Positions 1 through 13,121 of a stretch of 64,000 nucleotides of DNA are shown here, piece after piece. The notes below the pieces were generated by a model. That model had not been told where the DNA came from, searched no databases, and saw only the letters and a list, made by a program, of their open reading frames with translations. Source of the stretch: Eudorina sp. 2006-703-Eu-15. Its lineage: Eukaryota > Chlorophyta > Chlorophyceae > Chlamydomonadales > Volvocaceae. A program made the translations under genes and the position numbers. The stretch's first letter is position 1. Each line of letters opens with the position of its first letter. The DNA lies in the NCBI GenBank assembly GCA_003117195.1, contig BDSI01000002.1, positions 2,455,288 through 2,519,287 of the forward strand, written 5' to 3'.

Positions 1-1068
1 TCCAGGCCTGTGCGCCCCTGGGCCAGGGGCCAGGCCAGGCCCAGAGCAGGGGTGCCGGCGGGCAGCCGGAGCCCGCGCCGCCGCAGGGCGTGGCGATGCT
101 GCAGAGCCACCTGCCGCTGCTGGCGCAGCTGCTGACCGGTCTGGTGTCGCGGGCCGCGCTGGGGCCGGAGGCGGCGGCAGGGGCCACAGCCGATGCCAGG
201 GACCTGCCGGAAGAGGTCCGGATGGTGAGTGCGGGGCGAAGGGGCGAAAACTCGCCCGATGGTGGGCGTTGGGCGCTGACGCTGGAGAAGGAGGGTGGTT
301 GCACCGCGGCGACCTTTTTGGATGCCTGGCGTCCCGGCGGAACAGGCCCATTACTCGGATGACGTTTATGCAGGGTCGCTCTCGTCCCTGTCTTTGACCT
401 GACTGGACAGTTTCAGCAAACTTCCCGGTCCGGGCAGTCTTCGCCGCTGAGATTGCCCACCGATTCGCTACGCCTCCCCACACACGGCCCTTCCCGGCCC
501 GGCCCGGTAACAGGTCCGAAGAGAATTGGGCGCCACCATGCGGGACCTGGTGGGCCTTGTGGGTCTGGGGCACGTGACGGCCTTTCTGGGACGCATGGTT
601 TCGGAGCACGCAGCGCAGCTCGACGCAACGCGCCCGGATGGAGGTGGAGGCGGAGGCGGAAGAGGTGCAACAGCCGCAGCGGCTACGTCTGCCGGCGGCG
701 GCAGCTCCGCGGTGTGGACCCGCCTGGAGAGCTCGCTGTACGCAGCGAACGTGGCGCTTTGCAGCGGCGGCGGCGGCGGGGGTGCTGCGGGTGGAAGGTG
801 GGTGCTGGACTGGATTGTAGGTCAGCGTCAGCAGCCCCAACAGCTTCCCGACGGACGCGGTTGTCACGACGGAAGCGGAAGCTGTAGTTAGCACAGCGGC
901 AGCGGTTTATTGTCCACAACCGCGCGACACAATGTCCTCACTTGTCAAGCCAACCTTAGGAGCCGACATCCACTTGGATGCGAATGGAGGTGAGAGGAAC
1001 TTGCGGTCCTCCTCTGCCCGTATCGGACCTGTGACGGTGGCCCTTGGAAACGATGGCGGTCTCGCGTG

Positions 1069-1113
<45 letters not shown>

Positions 1114-4100
1114 AATGAAACCCGCCCGCCCGCACCCCGGTGCAAATATACTTTATAACCTGTGTGTGTGCTCCCCTGCGCGCATTGACTCGATTGACGC
1201 TCCCGACAGGTCGGCTGCAGGAGGCGGTGCCGACGGTGCAGCCGCCGCCGCGCAGGCGGCGTCCGGCGTCGGGCCCCCCGTCGACGACGCCCACATCGCC
1301 TCCATCATCTCCACCGCCGCCGCCGCCGTCGTACATCCCGCCAGCTCGCTCAAGCTCGCGGGCACGGCGCTGACGCTGGTGGGTGGCCTGGCGGCCTGGT
1401 TCTCAGACCATCCCCTGGAGCTGGCGCGGCCGCTGGAGGCCATGCGCGCCGCGCTGGCCTCGCCGGACGAGAAGCTGGCGCGCAACGCCGCCACGGCGCT
1501 GAACCGCCTGTGCGTACACGGCGGCTGTGCGGCGCTGCTGCTGGGCCGGTACTCGGGGTGGGTCAGCGGGCTGCGGCCTCTGCTGCCGGGGCCCGAGGTG
1601 ACGCTGCGCCACAAGCCGGGTAAGCCGGGTCCGCGCCGAGGTGCGCTGCTCTTTGCTTTCTCTCTGACCGCAGCCTTCGTAGTTGGTCAGGACGAGTATG
1701 TGGTTAACCGCGAGCAGCCAGGAGAGGGCAGTTGGCAGCTCCCAGCGCTTGTGAATGGAACCAAGTCGGGCTGCAGATGCATGTTGCGGTTGGTGTTGCG
1801 GTTGGTGTTGCGGTTGGCGCCGACGCCGACGCCGTTTGGCGTGTGCATATGAGCGTGTGCGTGTGTGTTTAGCGGGGTATGAAAGCGCAAGCGGCAGGCA
1901 GAACAAGACGACCGCGCCACCACCGGTGTGCCATGCAAGCGTGGATCAAATAAAAGGTAACGCATAGATGCAACCAGACCACTACCGACCTGCGCAAATG
2001 CATTAGTGAAAGCCTGTGAAGCAGAACGAAGCGAAGACGACGAGTAGGGTTCATAATTAAGCACAGGCGATGGAAAGGCTGTCACAATCAAGATAGAAAA
2101 CGGAGAAGGAAGCTACGGTGATTAGCGCGGCGTGGCGTGCGGATGTGCGTGAGATACAGTGCCGGAGATTGTACGGGAATGGTACAGAAAACGACTGTGC
2201 CGTACACGTTACGAGCAGTTAGGACGCAAACATATGGTACGGTCAGGGACGACGGGCTGCGGTGTGCATGGGTTGTACAGGCAGCACAACAGGGAACCAG
2301 GAGGGGGGAACCGCTGGCCGGCTAGCGGGCGCATGGATGTGTGTGTGTGTGTCTGTGTGCGTGAAGGCGCTCGACGCTTGGCGTGCAGATCGTATTCCTG
2401 CGCATTTTGCACCTGCTCCGCTATGTTCTACCGGTACACGTGGGTCATGTGCTGGGCCGCACACGGCGTCGGCGTGTCGGCATGCCATGAGAGGGCCACG
2501 CCGCCAAACGCCTGCTGCGATGTCCCGCTCGCAGCCCCGGGCGTCGACATGACCTCACGGGAGCTGCTCGTGGCGTCCCTGATGCGTCTGGCGTGCGGCG
2601 GCGGCAGCGGTCCACATAGCGGCCAAGGCAACTTCGGAGCGCACCAGCAACAACAACAACAGCAACAACAACAACAGCAGCAACAGCAGCAACAACAACA
2701 GCAACAATTACAACAGCAGCAGCAACAGCAGCAACAGCAGCAACAGCAACAGTTACAACAGCAGCAACAACAGCATATGTCGCTGTCTCGTGACGGCTCG
2801 AGAGACCTAGACGGCGCAAGCTCGGCCGGGGTCGCACATGGTAGCGGCAGCAGCAGCAGCAGTGTCGAACCGCTGGCGCCCCAGCACTTGCTGCAGCTTC
2901 TCCTGACGCCGCGCGTGCTGGCCGCGGTCTCGGAGCTGCAGCGACTCGCGGCCGCGCTGGGTGCAGCCACATCCTCGGGTGCGCTTCCCGCCCACCTGCA
3001 GATGTGGCGCCTCAGCCTCCAGCACCAACAGCCCCATGTCCACCCCCACCACCATTACCAGCACCCGGCTGCGCACGTGGCAGGCGCCCTGACGTCCGCC
3101 TTGCAGGCGCAGTCGCAGCCGCTGCAGCAGGTCCAGCACTGCCAGCAGCACTGCCCGCAGCCGTGTCACCACCACCACCACCACCCTGTGTTGAGGCCCG
3201 GCCTTGCTCAGGGCGCGGGCAGTCAGCGCGCGTTCCTGGCGCAGCCGGGGGCTCCCCAGGAGCTGCAGCAGCTGGGGTCCATGGCGATGGTGGCGGCGCA
3301 GCGTCTCGGCGGGCTGGCGAGCATGCTGCTGTTCGTACCGGCGGCGGGGCAGGTGCAGGATATGGGCGCCGGAGGGTCGGGCGGACGCCGCGGCGGCGGC
3401 GGCGGCGGCGGCGCAGACCCGACGCGCGCGCCGTCGGGGCCGCCGGAGTCAGCGGCGGCGGCGGCCTCGGCGGCGTCAGCGGAGGCGTCCGCGGCAGCGG
3501 CGGCAGTGGTGGCGCTTGTCGTACAAGTGGTCAGGGCCGTCTGGCCGCACCTGATGGCGTGCCTCCGTCCGAACGGCGTAGCGGCAAGCGGCGGCGGCGG
3601 CGCCTCGGCGGCCGGAGCAGGGGGCCAGTCAGCCGGCGGCATCGCCGCTGAGAGTGGCAGCTTGCTGCTCCAGACCTGCGAGGGGGCGCATCTGCTTCCG
3701 GCTGCCTGTTCACTGCTCCAGGGAGCGCTGCTGGTGGCCGCCGCGCAGTGGGGCCCCGCCGCAGGTGCCGCTGGCAACGGCTCGGTCGCCGCCAACGCGG
3801 CCGCCGCCGCGGAGCTGCTGCCGTGCGCCGTCTGGCTGCTGAACCTGTCGCACGGCGTGCAGCCGGTGCCCCCCACCGAGCAGCAGCTGCAGCAGCAACA
3901 ATGGCCGGCCAACCTCGACTGGCCGGTGGAGGCGGGCGCCTCGGCGGCGGGGGGCAGCGGCGGCGCCGGGGGCGGCGGCTCCCGTGGCGGCCACGCGGCC
4001 GCGCGGCAGCAGCAGCAGCAGCACCCGCACGGCCTGCGGCCGCTGTGGCAAGGTCCTCCGGTGTGCATCCTGCAGCTGGTGCTGGGCTGCCTGCCTCTGT

Positions 4101-6286
4101 GCGCGAAGATCCTGGCGCTGCAGCCGCCGCCGTCGTGCCACCAGCAGGTGGCAGCGGCGGCGGCGGCGGAAGGCCAGGTGGTGGCGGCGGCGGCGGTAGT
4201 CGCCGAGCAGGCGGTCCAGGCCGCGTGCGTGGTCGCGCGCAGTGCTTGCGCTTGCTTGAGGGTAGGGAAGGGCGCAAGGATGGTCTGGGGTGCTAAAAGT
4301 AGAATAATGGTCTGGGGGTGATAAAAGGAAAAGAAGGGTCTGGGCTGCGAGGATCTTGATTCGTCGTCCAGCACTGCGGCGCCACCGGCGTGGGCAGGCA
4401 GCGACCCCATGCGCACGGGCTTGCACGCGGGACGCACATCGTGTCCCGCAATGTGTGTTCCTAGGCAGGCAGGTCAGGCATGTCCCGCAGTGTGTGTTCA
4501 GGGACATCCCTCTCGCATGATTGTGTCTGGTGCTATAGAGTCCACCGATGCGGATGTGTCCCCCCGCTGACTAGATGTGCCTGTGCCTGTGGTGGTGGTG
4601 GTGGTGCTGCTGCTGCTGCTGCAGATGCCGACGCGCCCAGCGAGGCCCGCGGGCGGCTTTGGGGCCGCCGGGCCCGCCCCCAGCCTCGACACAGATCGCG
4701 TCCTCCAGGTCCTGCCCGTGCTGCAGTCCCTGCTGCTGCACACCCCGCACGCGCTGGAGGGATCCAGGTGAGAGAAGTCCTACAGCCTCGCTAGCAGCTG
4801 GGCAGCCGCGCAGTTGAGCAATTCACGGACTCGGTATCAAGGTGTGAATATCCTCTGTAACGTCCGGTATTAGTGATGCACAGTGATTAACAATTAGTGA
4901 TATATATACATATACATATATATAGTGATGCATGATGTATGGTGATGCTGGAAACGGAGAAAGTGAGGAAATGTACCACCTGAAGAGCAACCCAGGCACC
5001 CCGGGGATGGGCACACCCCGCGGGCCGCCGGCTGCCGCGGGCGACACATCTCCGTCCGCCCCCGCATGACAGCGCAGTGCTTGCGGCGTGTGCTGCTCGC
5101 CGTCGATGCGATCTGGGTCATGTACCATTGTTGTGGTGAGGCAACGGGGATTACTACTTATGTGTACGTGTACGTGCACGAGCTGAGCTCCACACCCGTC
5201 GCTGTCGCTGTACTACTTGAGGAGTACCGCGGTGTGAGCTGACGTCGCGTTGTGGCGCCGCGTCGGTGTCGGCGCAGGGAGCTGCTGGAGTGCGTTGTGG
5301 CGGCCACGGTGAGCTGCATGCACTGCAGCGACCCCGAGGCCTGCCGCGCGGTGCTGGACTGGACCCAACAGCTGCTCGCCACCTACGCCTTCGCTGCGCC
5401 GCCGGGACACCCGACGGCGGACATGGCCGCGCTGCAGTCACCGCCACCGCCGCCGCATATGATGATGACGATGTCGGCAAGCCAGCGGGCCGGCGCCGGG
5501 GCCGCAGCAGCGGGTAGTGGCGGCGGCGGCGCAGGCAACGCCGGCGGCAGCGGGCTGGCGTCCCTGCGGGCGCGAGTCAGCCAGGTACCGGCACTGGCGC
5601 GCGCCTACGCGGGCATCGCGGCACAGCTGGACGCGCCCTGCGCCTGCTGCCCGCCCAATCCCATGGGTCTGGTGTACTCGTGGGCCGCGGCGGAGAGCGG
5701 CATGGCGGGGCCGAGCGATGCGCCGCCGGGTTTCGCGGCCGCGCCGGGGCAGATCCGCACGCCGACGGGTGCAATGCTGGTCGGCGGGCGGGCGGCGGCC
5801 CTGCTGCAGCCGCACCCGCAGCCGCACCCGCAGCCGCCCCAGGCGGTGGCCGTGGGCAGCTTGTGCTCGGTGCTCGTGGTGTCGCTGATGGCGGCGGCCG
5901 CCGGCGGCATGCCGCCGGACCTGATGCTGCCTATCAGCACCTGCCTGCACAGCGCCTGGAGGGCCATGGGCGGCGCGCGCTTCCGGACGTGGGTGCGGAC
6001 AGCGGCCGTGGACCTGTCGTCCCCCCCGGCTGCGGTGGTGGCTGCGCCGGTGGGCCCCGCAGTCGCCGGCCTGCAGGCGGCCTACCTGGGCGCTCAACTG
6101 CTCGCGGCGGGCGGCGCGGCGCCCGGCTACGCGCCCGCGGCGGCGCCGTGGGCGCGCCTGAAACCCGAGTCGCTGCTGGCCTCCCTGAATGAGCTGTGCA
6201 GCGAGGAGAGCGCGCGAGACGTCATGAAGTTCAAGCGTGCGCTGAAGGCGCTGTGCGGCGGCAAGAAGAAGGGCATGGGGGGCTGA
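1..6286 (+). CDS. TNPO3: Transportin-3/importin-13-like nuclear import receptor, 3' part (5' end outside window)
   Basis: Six exons join in one frame with matching phases: <1-224, 514-797, 1210-1619, 2535-4261, 4625-4767 and 5278-6286 (stop TGA), giving at least 1264 residues. The family is importin-beta helical-repeat receptors that carry cargo (SR splicing factors for transportin-3) into the nucleus. Family-like patterns appear in order: VRRELGATMRDLVGLVG, the W-x-R-L-E-S-S-L-Y-A segment, LVGGLAAWFSDHPLELARPL followed by ALNRLC, a late segment ELLECVVAATVSCMHCSD, and a C-terminal FKRALKALCGG like the end of transportin-3. Exon 4 (575 residues) is much longer than the family norm because of polyGln, His-rich and Ala/Gly insertions. 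Assignment to transportin-3 rather than importin-13 is by pattern memory only. I found no TGTAA poly(A) signal in the first kilobases downstream. Confidence 0.7.
1072..1111. repeat. (GT)n microsatellite in intron
   Basis: About 20 GT units in the intron between the second and third visible exons of the transportin-like gene. Confidence 0.9.
2644..2775 (+). repeat. CAG/CAA tract encoding polyglutamine
   Basis: In-frame CAG and CAA codons encode about 42 Gln interrupted by two Leu, within exon 4 of the transportin-like gene. Mixed CAG/CAA use argues against a recent pure-repeat expansion. Confidence 0.9.
3026..3190 (+). repeat. His/Gln-rich coding low-complexity segment
   Basis: In frame in exon 4 of the transportin-like gene, CAC/CAG-rich codons give clusters of His and Gln, ending in a run of His near 3168-3185. 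It lies between helical repeats and is probably a disordered insertion. Confidence 0.7.
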
Positions 6287-7128
6287 TATACAAAAAAGGG
6301 GCAGGGCGCCGGTGCGCTGCCTCGGACGGCCGGCGGCGCGTGCGGATGGTGGTGATGGAGGATTGGAGGTGGAGGTGGAGGTGGTGGTGGTGGGTGCGAG
6401 GTTGCATGTGTGCCATGGACGTGGATGGTGGTGGTGGTGGTGGTGGTGGGTGTGGTGGGTGTGGAAGGTGTGGAAGGTGGTGGGTGCGAGGTAGCATATG
6501 TTCTATTGACGATGTGTGCATTGGGCGGCGAGGTCACGTCGACGGCACGTCCTGGAGGTACCTTCCCGGGCGGGTTTTTGGCGGACTCGGAAACGCGCAG
6601 ACGGTGGTAATGATGATGACGATGATGCAGTAAGATCCAAGGAATGGCATGCAAGACGTCTTTGGTTCACGCTCGTGGGACGGCGTGGCAAGGGGGCGTG
6701 GGCGTTAAGAGTCGACCGAAGTGCATCGTCGCGGCGGGACCGGAGTGCACATGACTGCCCTGCCCTGGCCACGGATAATGGAAGCCTTTGTCTTGGAAGG
6801 GGCGTGAATTTTGGCTGTTAGGGGGTGACCTGATGTGTGTGGGGGGCCGGGGGAGGGGGTTACTCTGTTGTGTGGAATTGAGGGCGCAAAAATGAATATG
6901 TGTGTGTGTTAGCGAGGAAAACATATAGTGTATGTGTGTGTAGGGTTCCGGGACAGGCTGGGGATGGCCTCCGCGGGAGTATTGCGTTTGTGCGCGTTTT
7001 AGCGTTGATGATAACGTTGGATACTGCTCATGGCATCGCCGGGGGACGGCAGGCTGCGCGGGCGGCGAGCTGGCGGCGTTTGGAATCGCGGCCGCACTCG
7101 CCGCGAGTACGGGTGGGCGGCACGTGGC

Positions 7129-7286
7129 GAGGGCCGGGGGACGGCAGGTCCGGGGGACGGCGCGAGGGCCGGGGGACGGCAGGTCCGGGGGACGGCGCGA
7201 GGGCCGGGGGACGGCAGGTCCGGGGGACGGCGCGAGGGCCGGGGGACGGCAGGTCCGGGGGACGGCGCGAGGGCCGGGGGACGGCA
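7129..7286. repeat. 35-bp tandem repeat, about 4.5 copies
   Basis: The unit begins GAGGGCCGGGGGACGGCAGG and recurs at 7131, 7166, 7201, 7236 and 7271 with almost no divergence. Frame-independent ORFs over it are by-products of the repeat. Confidence 0.9.
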
Positions 7287-8313
7287 TGGCATGTGGGTTA
7301 AGTATCACGGCTTAGCACTACGCAACGCGGATGGCTTCATTTTACGCTTTTGGGGAGATAACTGAGTCTCATGCTCGTTGGTCTCGATTCATGAGCATAA
7401 ATGGGCGTGTGCTGGGAGGTGAGGCGGTTCTGCAATACTGCTGTCTGCTGTATGCTTGCTGGGGTGGGTCCGTCGCATTGCTCCGCGGTTTCACATGCGA
7501 GAGGAGGAAGACAGCTCAAGGCGCATCGAGTGAGGGGCTGGCAAGGGGTGCGCAGTCCGGACGGCGTGAGGGCGCACACGGCGGCCTTGACGGGTCGCAG
7601 TGGATGGCCCGCGCCAGGGGTTGACGCGCCGCGGGCGGCCGGCGTGGTGTTGGGTTTCCGGAATGGTTGTCCGGGACGTTCTTGTCTGCGTTTGCTTCGG
7701 CAGCGTGTCGGGTGTGGCCCTGCTGTGCGGGTTGCGATGGGGCCTCCAATCGCCCGACGTTGGGAACTTTGAAATGGGCATGGCACTTGAATTTCCGGTG
7801 AGACCGCAACGGGGGGTTTTTTACGATGCGATCTAGGCATGTAGTGGATTCGTGAAGGCCTTTCGCGCGCCGCTCCATTCGATGCGCTAGGTAGGCTGGA
7901 AATCCTGCTGATCTGTCAAGCAGCAGCATTCGGCATCCGGACTGGCTGCGCTCGCCAGCAAGCACACATTCTTGGCGCCGCGAACTGCTCAAGGACGGTG
8001 CCGCGCGCCGCCGCGTGTCGTGTCGGCTTGATTGCATGCACTGCGTGTCTACGTTTGTGGCCGTGCTGCGGTGTAGCTGCGGTCGCGTCGCGTGGCGTCG
8101 CGTTCATTAAGAGGAAACGAAACACAACTGGAAGAGCAAAAGCGCGGATAATTTCAGGTTAAAAAAATAAGAACCACCGTCCTTACATCACGAGGGCGTT
8201 TCCTGGCGCCGGGCTGTGCGCCTTGTACGCGTGTCTTCGCGGACGATACCAGCGGGCAAAGAGATGCTTCCCGACACGGCGGCTGAGGCTGCGGCTGAGG
8301 CTGGGGTTGCGGC

Positions 8314-9075
8314 TCAGGTTCCGTCGGAGGCTGAAGCTGTGGCTGAGGCTGTGGCTGGGATAAATGCGGGACCCCCTGCAACTGCGGGGCCTCCCCGCAC
8401 CCCGAGCTCCAAAGAACCTCTTTCGCGTATCCGCCCGCGCAGTGCCATCTCCGCAGGCTTGAAGGACCAACCATGGAACGCATGGGCCGTGTACTGTTGT
8501 GGAGGGGTTTTTAGGACACTCGGAGAGCGCCCATGGTGGCCGTGGGTGGGCCGGCGATGCCGGGGCGGGTCGGAGAGCAGCACGATGAAGCGCAGCGTCG
8601 CCTCGTTCCCATCGACGAAGGCTGGCACTGCGCTGATGGGGATGAATCTCGGTTTCGTGGCGTGTAAGAGCCGTTTTCCTTTCACTGAGGCGATTAATGG
8701 TGTTGGTGCGGCGGTTACAAGTTTTGCTTTGGTGTGAAGTGGGTGGGTGAGTACTGCAATACGGTCAGCGAGTGTCAGGGGAGGGCCGGCGTGCTGGCTG
8801 AGGCTGAATACCACCATACACACCACCTGTCGCGTTTGCTCGTCGAGGCCCATCACGATTTGGTTGCCGTCGGTTGGCAAGATAAGGGGCGTAGGGCGTA
8901 AGTCTTTCGTACGGCATCGACACCAGCCCCTTTGTACTGCGTCACTCGCATAATCCATCTGCCGGTTCGAGGGCTTGGCTGCTCCGCTGCGGCGCCACTT
9001 GTGCCCTCCAGAAGCTGGCGTTGGCAGTGTTGTCTTCCGGGTGCCACCCGACGAATGATCGGGCATGCTGCTCAA
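8314..9075 (-). other. Open reading frame of unknown status (possible decayed mobile-element gene)
   Basis: A 253-codon minus-strand frame has a segment that reads like ordinary protein (LPTDGNQIVMGLDEQTRQVV, later AFVDGNEATLRFIVLLSD) but ends in a low-complexity stretch. Codon use is mixed and less GC3-biased than that of the confident genes. I do not recognise the family. No splice-supported extension was found. It could be a chance frame in GC-rich DNA. Confidence 0.2.
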
Positions 9076-12000
9076 GTGAACACGTGCAGCTGCTGGTGCT
9101 GCCGCTGCTGCCGCTGCTGGTGCTGCTGGTGCTATGATTGCCTGGATTGGAGCAAAGCCGCATGTGGCGATGGATGGGGCAATGTCACTCGGAAGAACAA
9201 TCCGCGGATCCGAGTAGGGGATTCGGAATGTACGGAAAGGCGCGCAACTTCCAGAACTTTACTGAAGGCAAGAGGTATGACAAAAGCTGTGTGCGCCTCC
9301 GGTTGTCCGGTATCGGGCTCCGGTATGAGGCGTCTCGGCACTTTTTTTATTAACCTTGTCGCACACTATATTCCACACCGTGTCGATTGGTCCAAGGCCC
9401 ATGCTTGATTGGTTCGCTCGCGGTAAAGTACGATCGATGTCGATTCGTTAATCCCAGTTCATCTGGGCCAGGTGGCCCCGCGCATCTATGACAAAGTTTC
9501 GTTATTCGGTCGCCAGCTGTAGCGGTGTTGCGCCGTCGGCTCCGCTGGCAATTTCTAGGACCCGCTTCTTTCCAGCTACGGATGGCGGAATGGTAGGCAT
9601 CGCCAAGACCCCCACACTGGGCCCTATGTTACTGCACCGTACTCCTTGGCAGGCGGCGGACGGACGGGGTTTTCGTTGTGGACGGACGGCGGGTTGTTCG
9701 TTGTGCTCCTGCCGTGGGAGCACACTTCCAGTACAAGTGCATTGAAAGCGCATATGCGTCTGCGTAGGTCAAGCTGGGAGCTGACGCTATGTGCGGGGCA
9801 TCCCTGCCACGGCGGTTTCTAGCTTTCCACCCATAGATGGAGGGACGAAGGGCAATTCCATGGCCGCTTTGGGCGCGCTCCGCACTGCGGTCGGGCGCGA
9901 CGTGGCCGCCGTGCCCCTGCGTGGCCGGCCCAGTACCGCAGAAATCGGACATGAACCCGGACATGCCGGGGGCGTCTCAAGTATAACACAGGCTTGCGGC
10001 TAGGGTTACGAAGAAGCCGTCAGTTCGATTGGGAGATGGGCGCGGCCGGGCGAAGCAGCCGCTGTGGCGGGAGGGCCGTACGTTCTTTTTGAGTGACCGC
10101 AGGCCGGGGGCCGGGGGTGCGTGCTGGCAGCAGGTCTGTGGGAGCACATGAATCGAAGATCGGCGGGGCATGCGGATGAGGGTGAGGGGGGCTAGCTGGG
10201 CAGCTGCCGGGCAAGTATGCCGCGTCCGCCTCCCCCTTCGTGTGGAATTATTCGGGCCAGAGGGCGGCTGCTTGCCACGGCGTCGCGGACGCGTACCCCG
10301 GACTGATGGGATGCCGGCACACCCGTAGTGCTGGAGCCTCTCCTCGCCGCGGTCATTCATGGGTGTGTGGGCGCGAAGTTCCGCCCCATCGATCTCAGCC
10401 CTCGGTAGCTCATTTCCTCCTGCTACCTAGGTACGGTCTTTGGTGCATACATGATATTATCAGTACTGTTATGGTACTTGCGAAAGCTGGACGCGCGTCT
10501 GCGTGTCGTTGCGTATCACGTATCGGTGCGGTGTTCGAGGCCGCTTCGGCGGATGCAAGTGGTTTGGTGGCACTCTCGGTAATAACGCGTGACCGATGGG
10601 CGTCCAGAGCACTCAATCGTCTTTCTTCCCTCCTCATTCCGTGGCAGGCGAATGGGCTTTAGGGCGTATAGGGCGTACAGTCTCTCTCCCCCCTCGTCAT
10701 TCCGCAGCGCGCGATTGGGACGGCCCGGGCGGGCGATCACGCCGCGTCGCTGGCTTCCCGTTTCGAGCACACCCAGCCGTGAGCAGCTGCGGGCGCCTCC
10801 TCTGGGCGGTGTAGCCGATGCTTCCCCTCCTGTCGCTGCCAGGAGGGCAGCGGACACGGGTTGGGTGGAGGTTGTCGATCGACGGCCTCGTGCGCTTTTG
10901 GCAGGACGGTCCCGTCCGCAAGGGACCCCACAAGCAGCTCAGGGAGAGAGCGATTCGGAGGGGTCCGTGCACAGCGGCCGGTATCGGTCGGGCACCCGGG
11001 AAGGCAGTCGCTCGCTCGGGTGCGGGGTCGGAAGGACCGTGGCGGCGGAGGGAGTCCTGATGAAGCAACTCTAGCGATGGTGTTGGTGAGTGACCGTGAG
11101 TGGGGACGCTGCCACATGTAGGGGGTTGGTGGGCGCTGTAGACCGGTGCGCGGCGGCCAAGAGAGCACCAACGACTGGTTGCAGTGAGTGCGGGTAGGTG
11201 CCAGGGCTGCTGCAGCCGGGGGTCGCCGTGTCGCTCAGCGCTAAGGGATGGATCGGGGTTGAATCGGGGCTGAAATCGGGGTTTGGATCAGGGTTTGGAT
11301 CGGGGTTTGGATCGGGTTTGGATCACGGAACGGGACGGTCTCGGGGCTCTGTGCGCCGGTGACTGACTCGACCGGCGCCCGCGCATTTTGTTGATGATCA
11401 GAGCGTCGTCAACCTGGCGCGAGCGGAAAGAGGGACAAAGTCTCTGACTGGGCGGGCGGCGCCGGGGGGGGGGGAAACTGCTCTGTAGGAAGGCGGGCGT
11501 GACCAGCGGGAAAGATGGCATCCGCTTGACTCAAGTCGTCGGTTTCTGGGGACAGCGGACGCAGTCCCCGGGGTTTTGGTGAACTCGGTGCTGTGCACGG
11601 TTCCCCGGTGATGTCCCGGGAGCTCTCGGGCTGGCGCTGGCGCGTTGGTGGGCGGCCGTCCGCAGGGAAATGCAGTCGGGAGGCGACGGCGCGTATTTTG
11701 ACTTGGGGAGGCTCCGAGGCGGGTGCCGTAGGGTGCTGCTGGAAAACGGCGGTGGCGATGTTGATGGAACATGGTTTCGATACTTGGTAAGACATTCGTA
11801 CGGGGCTCGCCGTGGGCTGCTTTGCTTGCCCCGTACGGCTGTTGTTGGCGAGGCGTCGCCACTGATGCGGTGTTTCATTGCTTGACGACTTGCTTGACGA
11901 CGGGTTTGTGGTATTCGCGTGTCGCTAGGAAGGGGCGCCCAGCCCATCATGCGCACTGGACTAAGTCGTCGACTACCAGCCTGGGCCCGGTGGCGGGGGG

Positions 12001-12099
12001 CATCTAGCCATCGTGCCGCCCGAGGGATGGCTTCACGTGGCCTGCAGAAGCTTGGCTTCGTCCCGCTATTGGGGACCTCGCCCGTTGCTGTGCCTGTCC

Positions 12100-12306
12100 C
12101 TTCGGTAGTGTTGCCCCGCTGTGCGCCTCTGCTTGCGTACGGGGCTGTCTGGGTGGGGTTGCGGCCCTCTGTGTTTGTTGTTTTTTGTTGTTCGCGGCGT
12201 TGAGGTGTGGGGGTACCTTGCCGTTTTGTCGGTGGGGCCCGCTGGGGCTTTTGCCCTGGTATATACACCGGTGATCCCTTTCTGTAACGTTCATTCAGTT
12301 CAGAAG
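12100..12306 (+). mobile_element. Retroelement 3' end, plus orientation
   Basis: About 200 bp ending CTGTAACGTTCATTCA match, with substitutions, the reverse complement of 28365-28556. Both end in a TGTAAC motif followed by CATT-type repeats, the kind of tail left by non-LTR retrotransposons. No coding domain is attached. Confidence 0.55.
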
Positions 12307-13121
12307 CTGCGGGCCGCCCGGCCGCGGTCTCCCTTCTCCCCGTCGCGAGGTTCCTATTTTACCACAAGGGGCGAGGAACTACAATGCGCAGTTCGGAGCT
12401 TGGGCCGGAAGCGGCTAATCGGTGGGGAAATACTTGCAGCATGCCGATGTGTGGGCATCGTTTGAACGGTTGCTGCGGTGGTGCTCCCAGCAAACACGGC
12501 CTTCTCAAAGCAGCGGTACAGTCGAAGTCTGTATGCAAGCGGGATAGCTGGTGCAAGTTGTGGTTTGCATACGTAAACCAGCTTGCACCAAAAGGAAACG
12601 TGTGTAGTCGGGACTCTTCCTTGTGGCTCTCCCTCTGTGTCGTGGTCTCTGACTGATGACTGAAGAAAACTTCCGTATCGGCGTCTCGGGCTTGGAGAAT
12701 GGTATTGGGTGGTTGGTCGTTGCAGATCACTGGCGGAGAGGCGGTCAAACTTCCAAAGATTAATTTTCAGACGTTTTTATGCCTGCTTGGCGAATATGGT
12801 CGTAGCAATCCTGCGAAAATGCCTGCAGAGTTTCAAGCACGGCCTCGGTCTCACACGTGCCGTGCACAGCACGTTGCGCAGGCCTTGTTTTGTTGTTCAT
12901 GTCATCTGTTTTAATAATCAAATTTATTATGCGATGCTGACAATCATGGGCGATACGATAAAGCTTTTGCTCCCCTGATTCTCGCTGTCCTTCATCTCTT
13001 AAGTATTTCCGGTCAGCGTCAGAACTACAGTTACAGTCGCATTAGTCAATCGTTATACAATGTTCGCATCACGATAACCCGCATATGTTAGGACTTTGAC
13101 GACGGAACGACGGAACCACGA

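Larger units (their letters stand above)
6287..13121. other. Gene-poor, repeat-rich interval between two + strand genes
   Basis: I could not support a complete gene here. The interval holds GGT/GTG runs (about 6360-6485), a 35-bp tandem repeat, a GGCTGAG-type simple repeat (about 8276-8360), a CTG/GCTGGT run (about 9088-9132), a degenerate GGATCGGGGTTT-type repeat (about 11255-11325), and the 3' end of a retroelement at about 12100-12306. Open frames are scattered and have mixed codon use, as expected of decayed mobile DNA. No reverse transcriptase YADD-type motif was seen. Confidence 0.6.

Noticed and set aside
3223..4437. 404-codon minus-strand open frame
   Set aside because: It is the shadow of exon 4 of the transportin-like gene. 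GC-rich Ala/Gly codons leave the opposite frame open.
7030..7365. Gly/Arg-rich frames over 7030-7365
   Set aside because: They are created by the 35-bp tandem repeat and lack any independent support.
9502..9753. Minus frame ending GADGATPLQLATE, resembling an ankyrin repeat
   Set aside because: Too short and isolated, with no matching neighbouring repeat or splice-linked exon.
11531..12268. 245-codon minus frame opposite the retroelement end
   Set aside because: It runs antisense to the retroelement 3' region and has low-complexity, Thr/Pro/Arg-rich composition with no domain.
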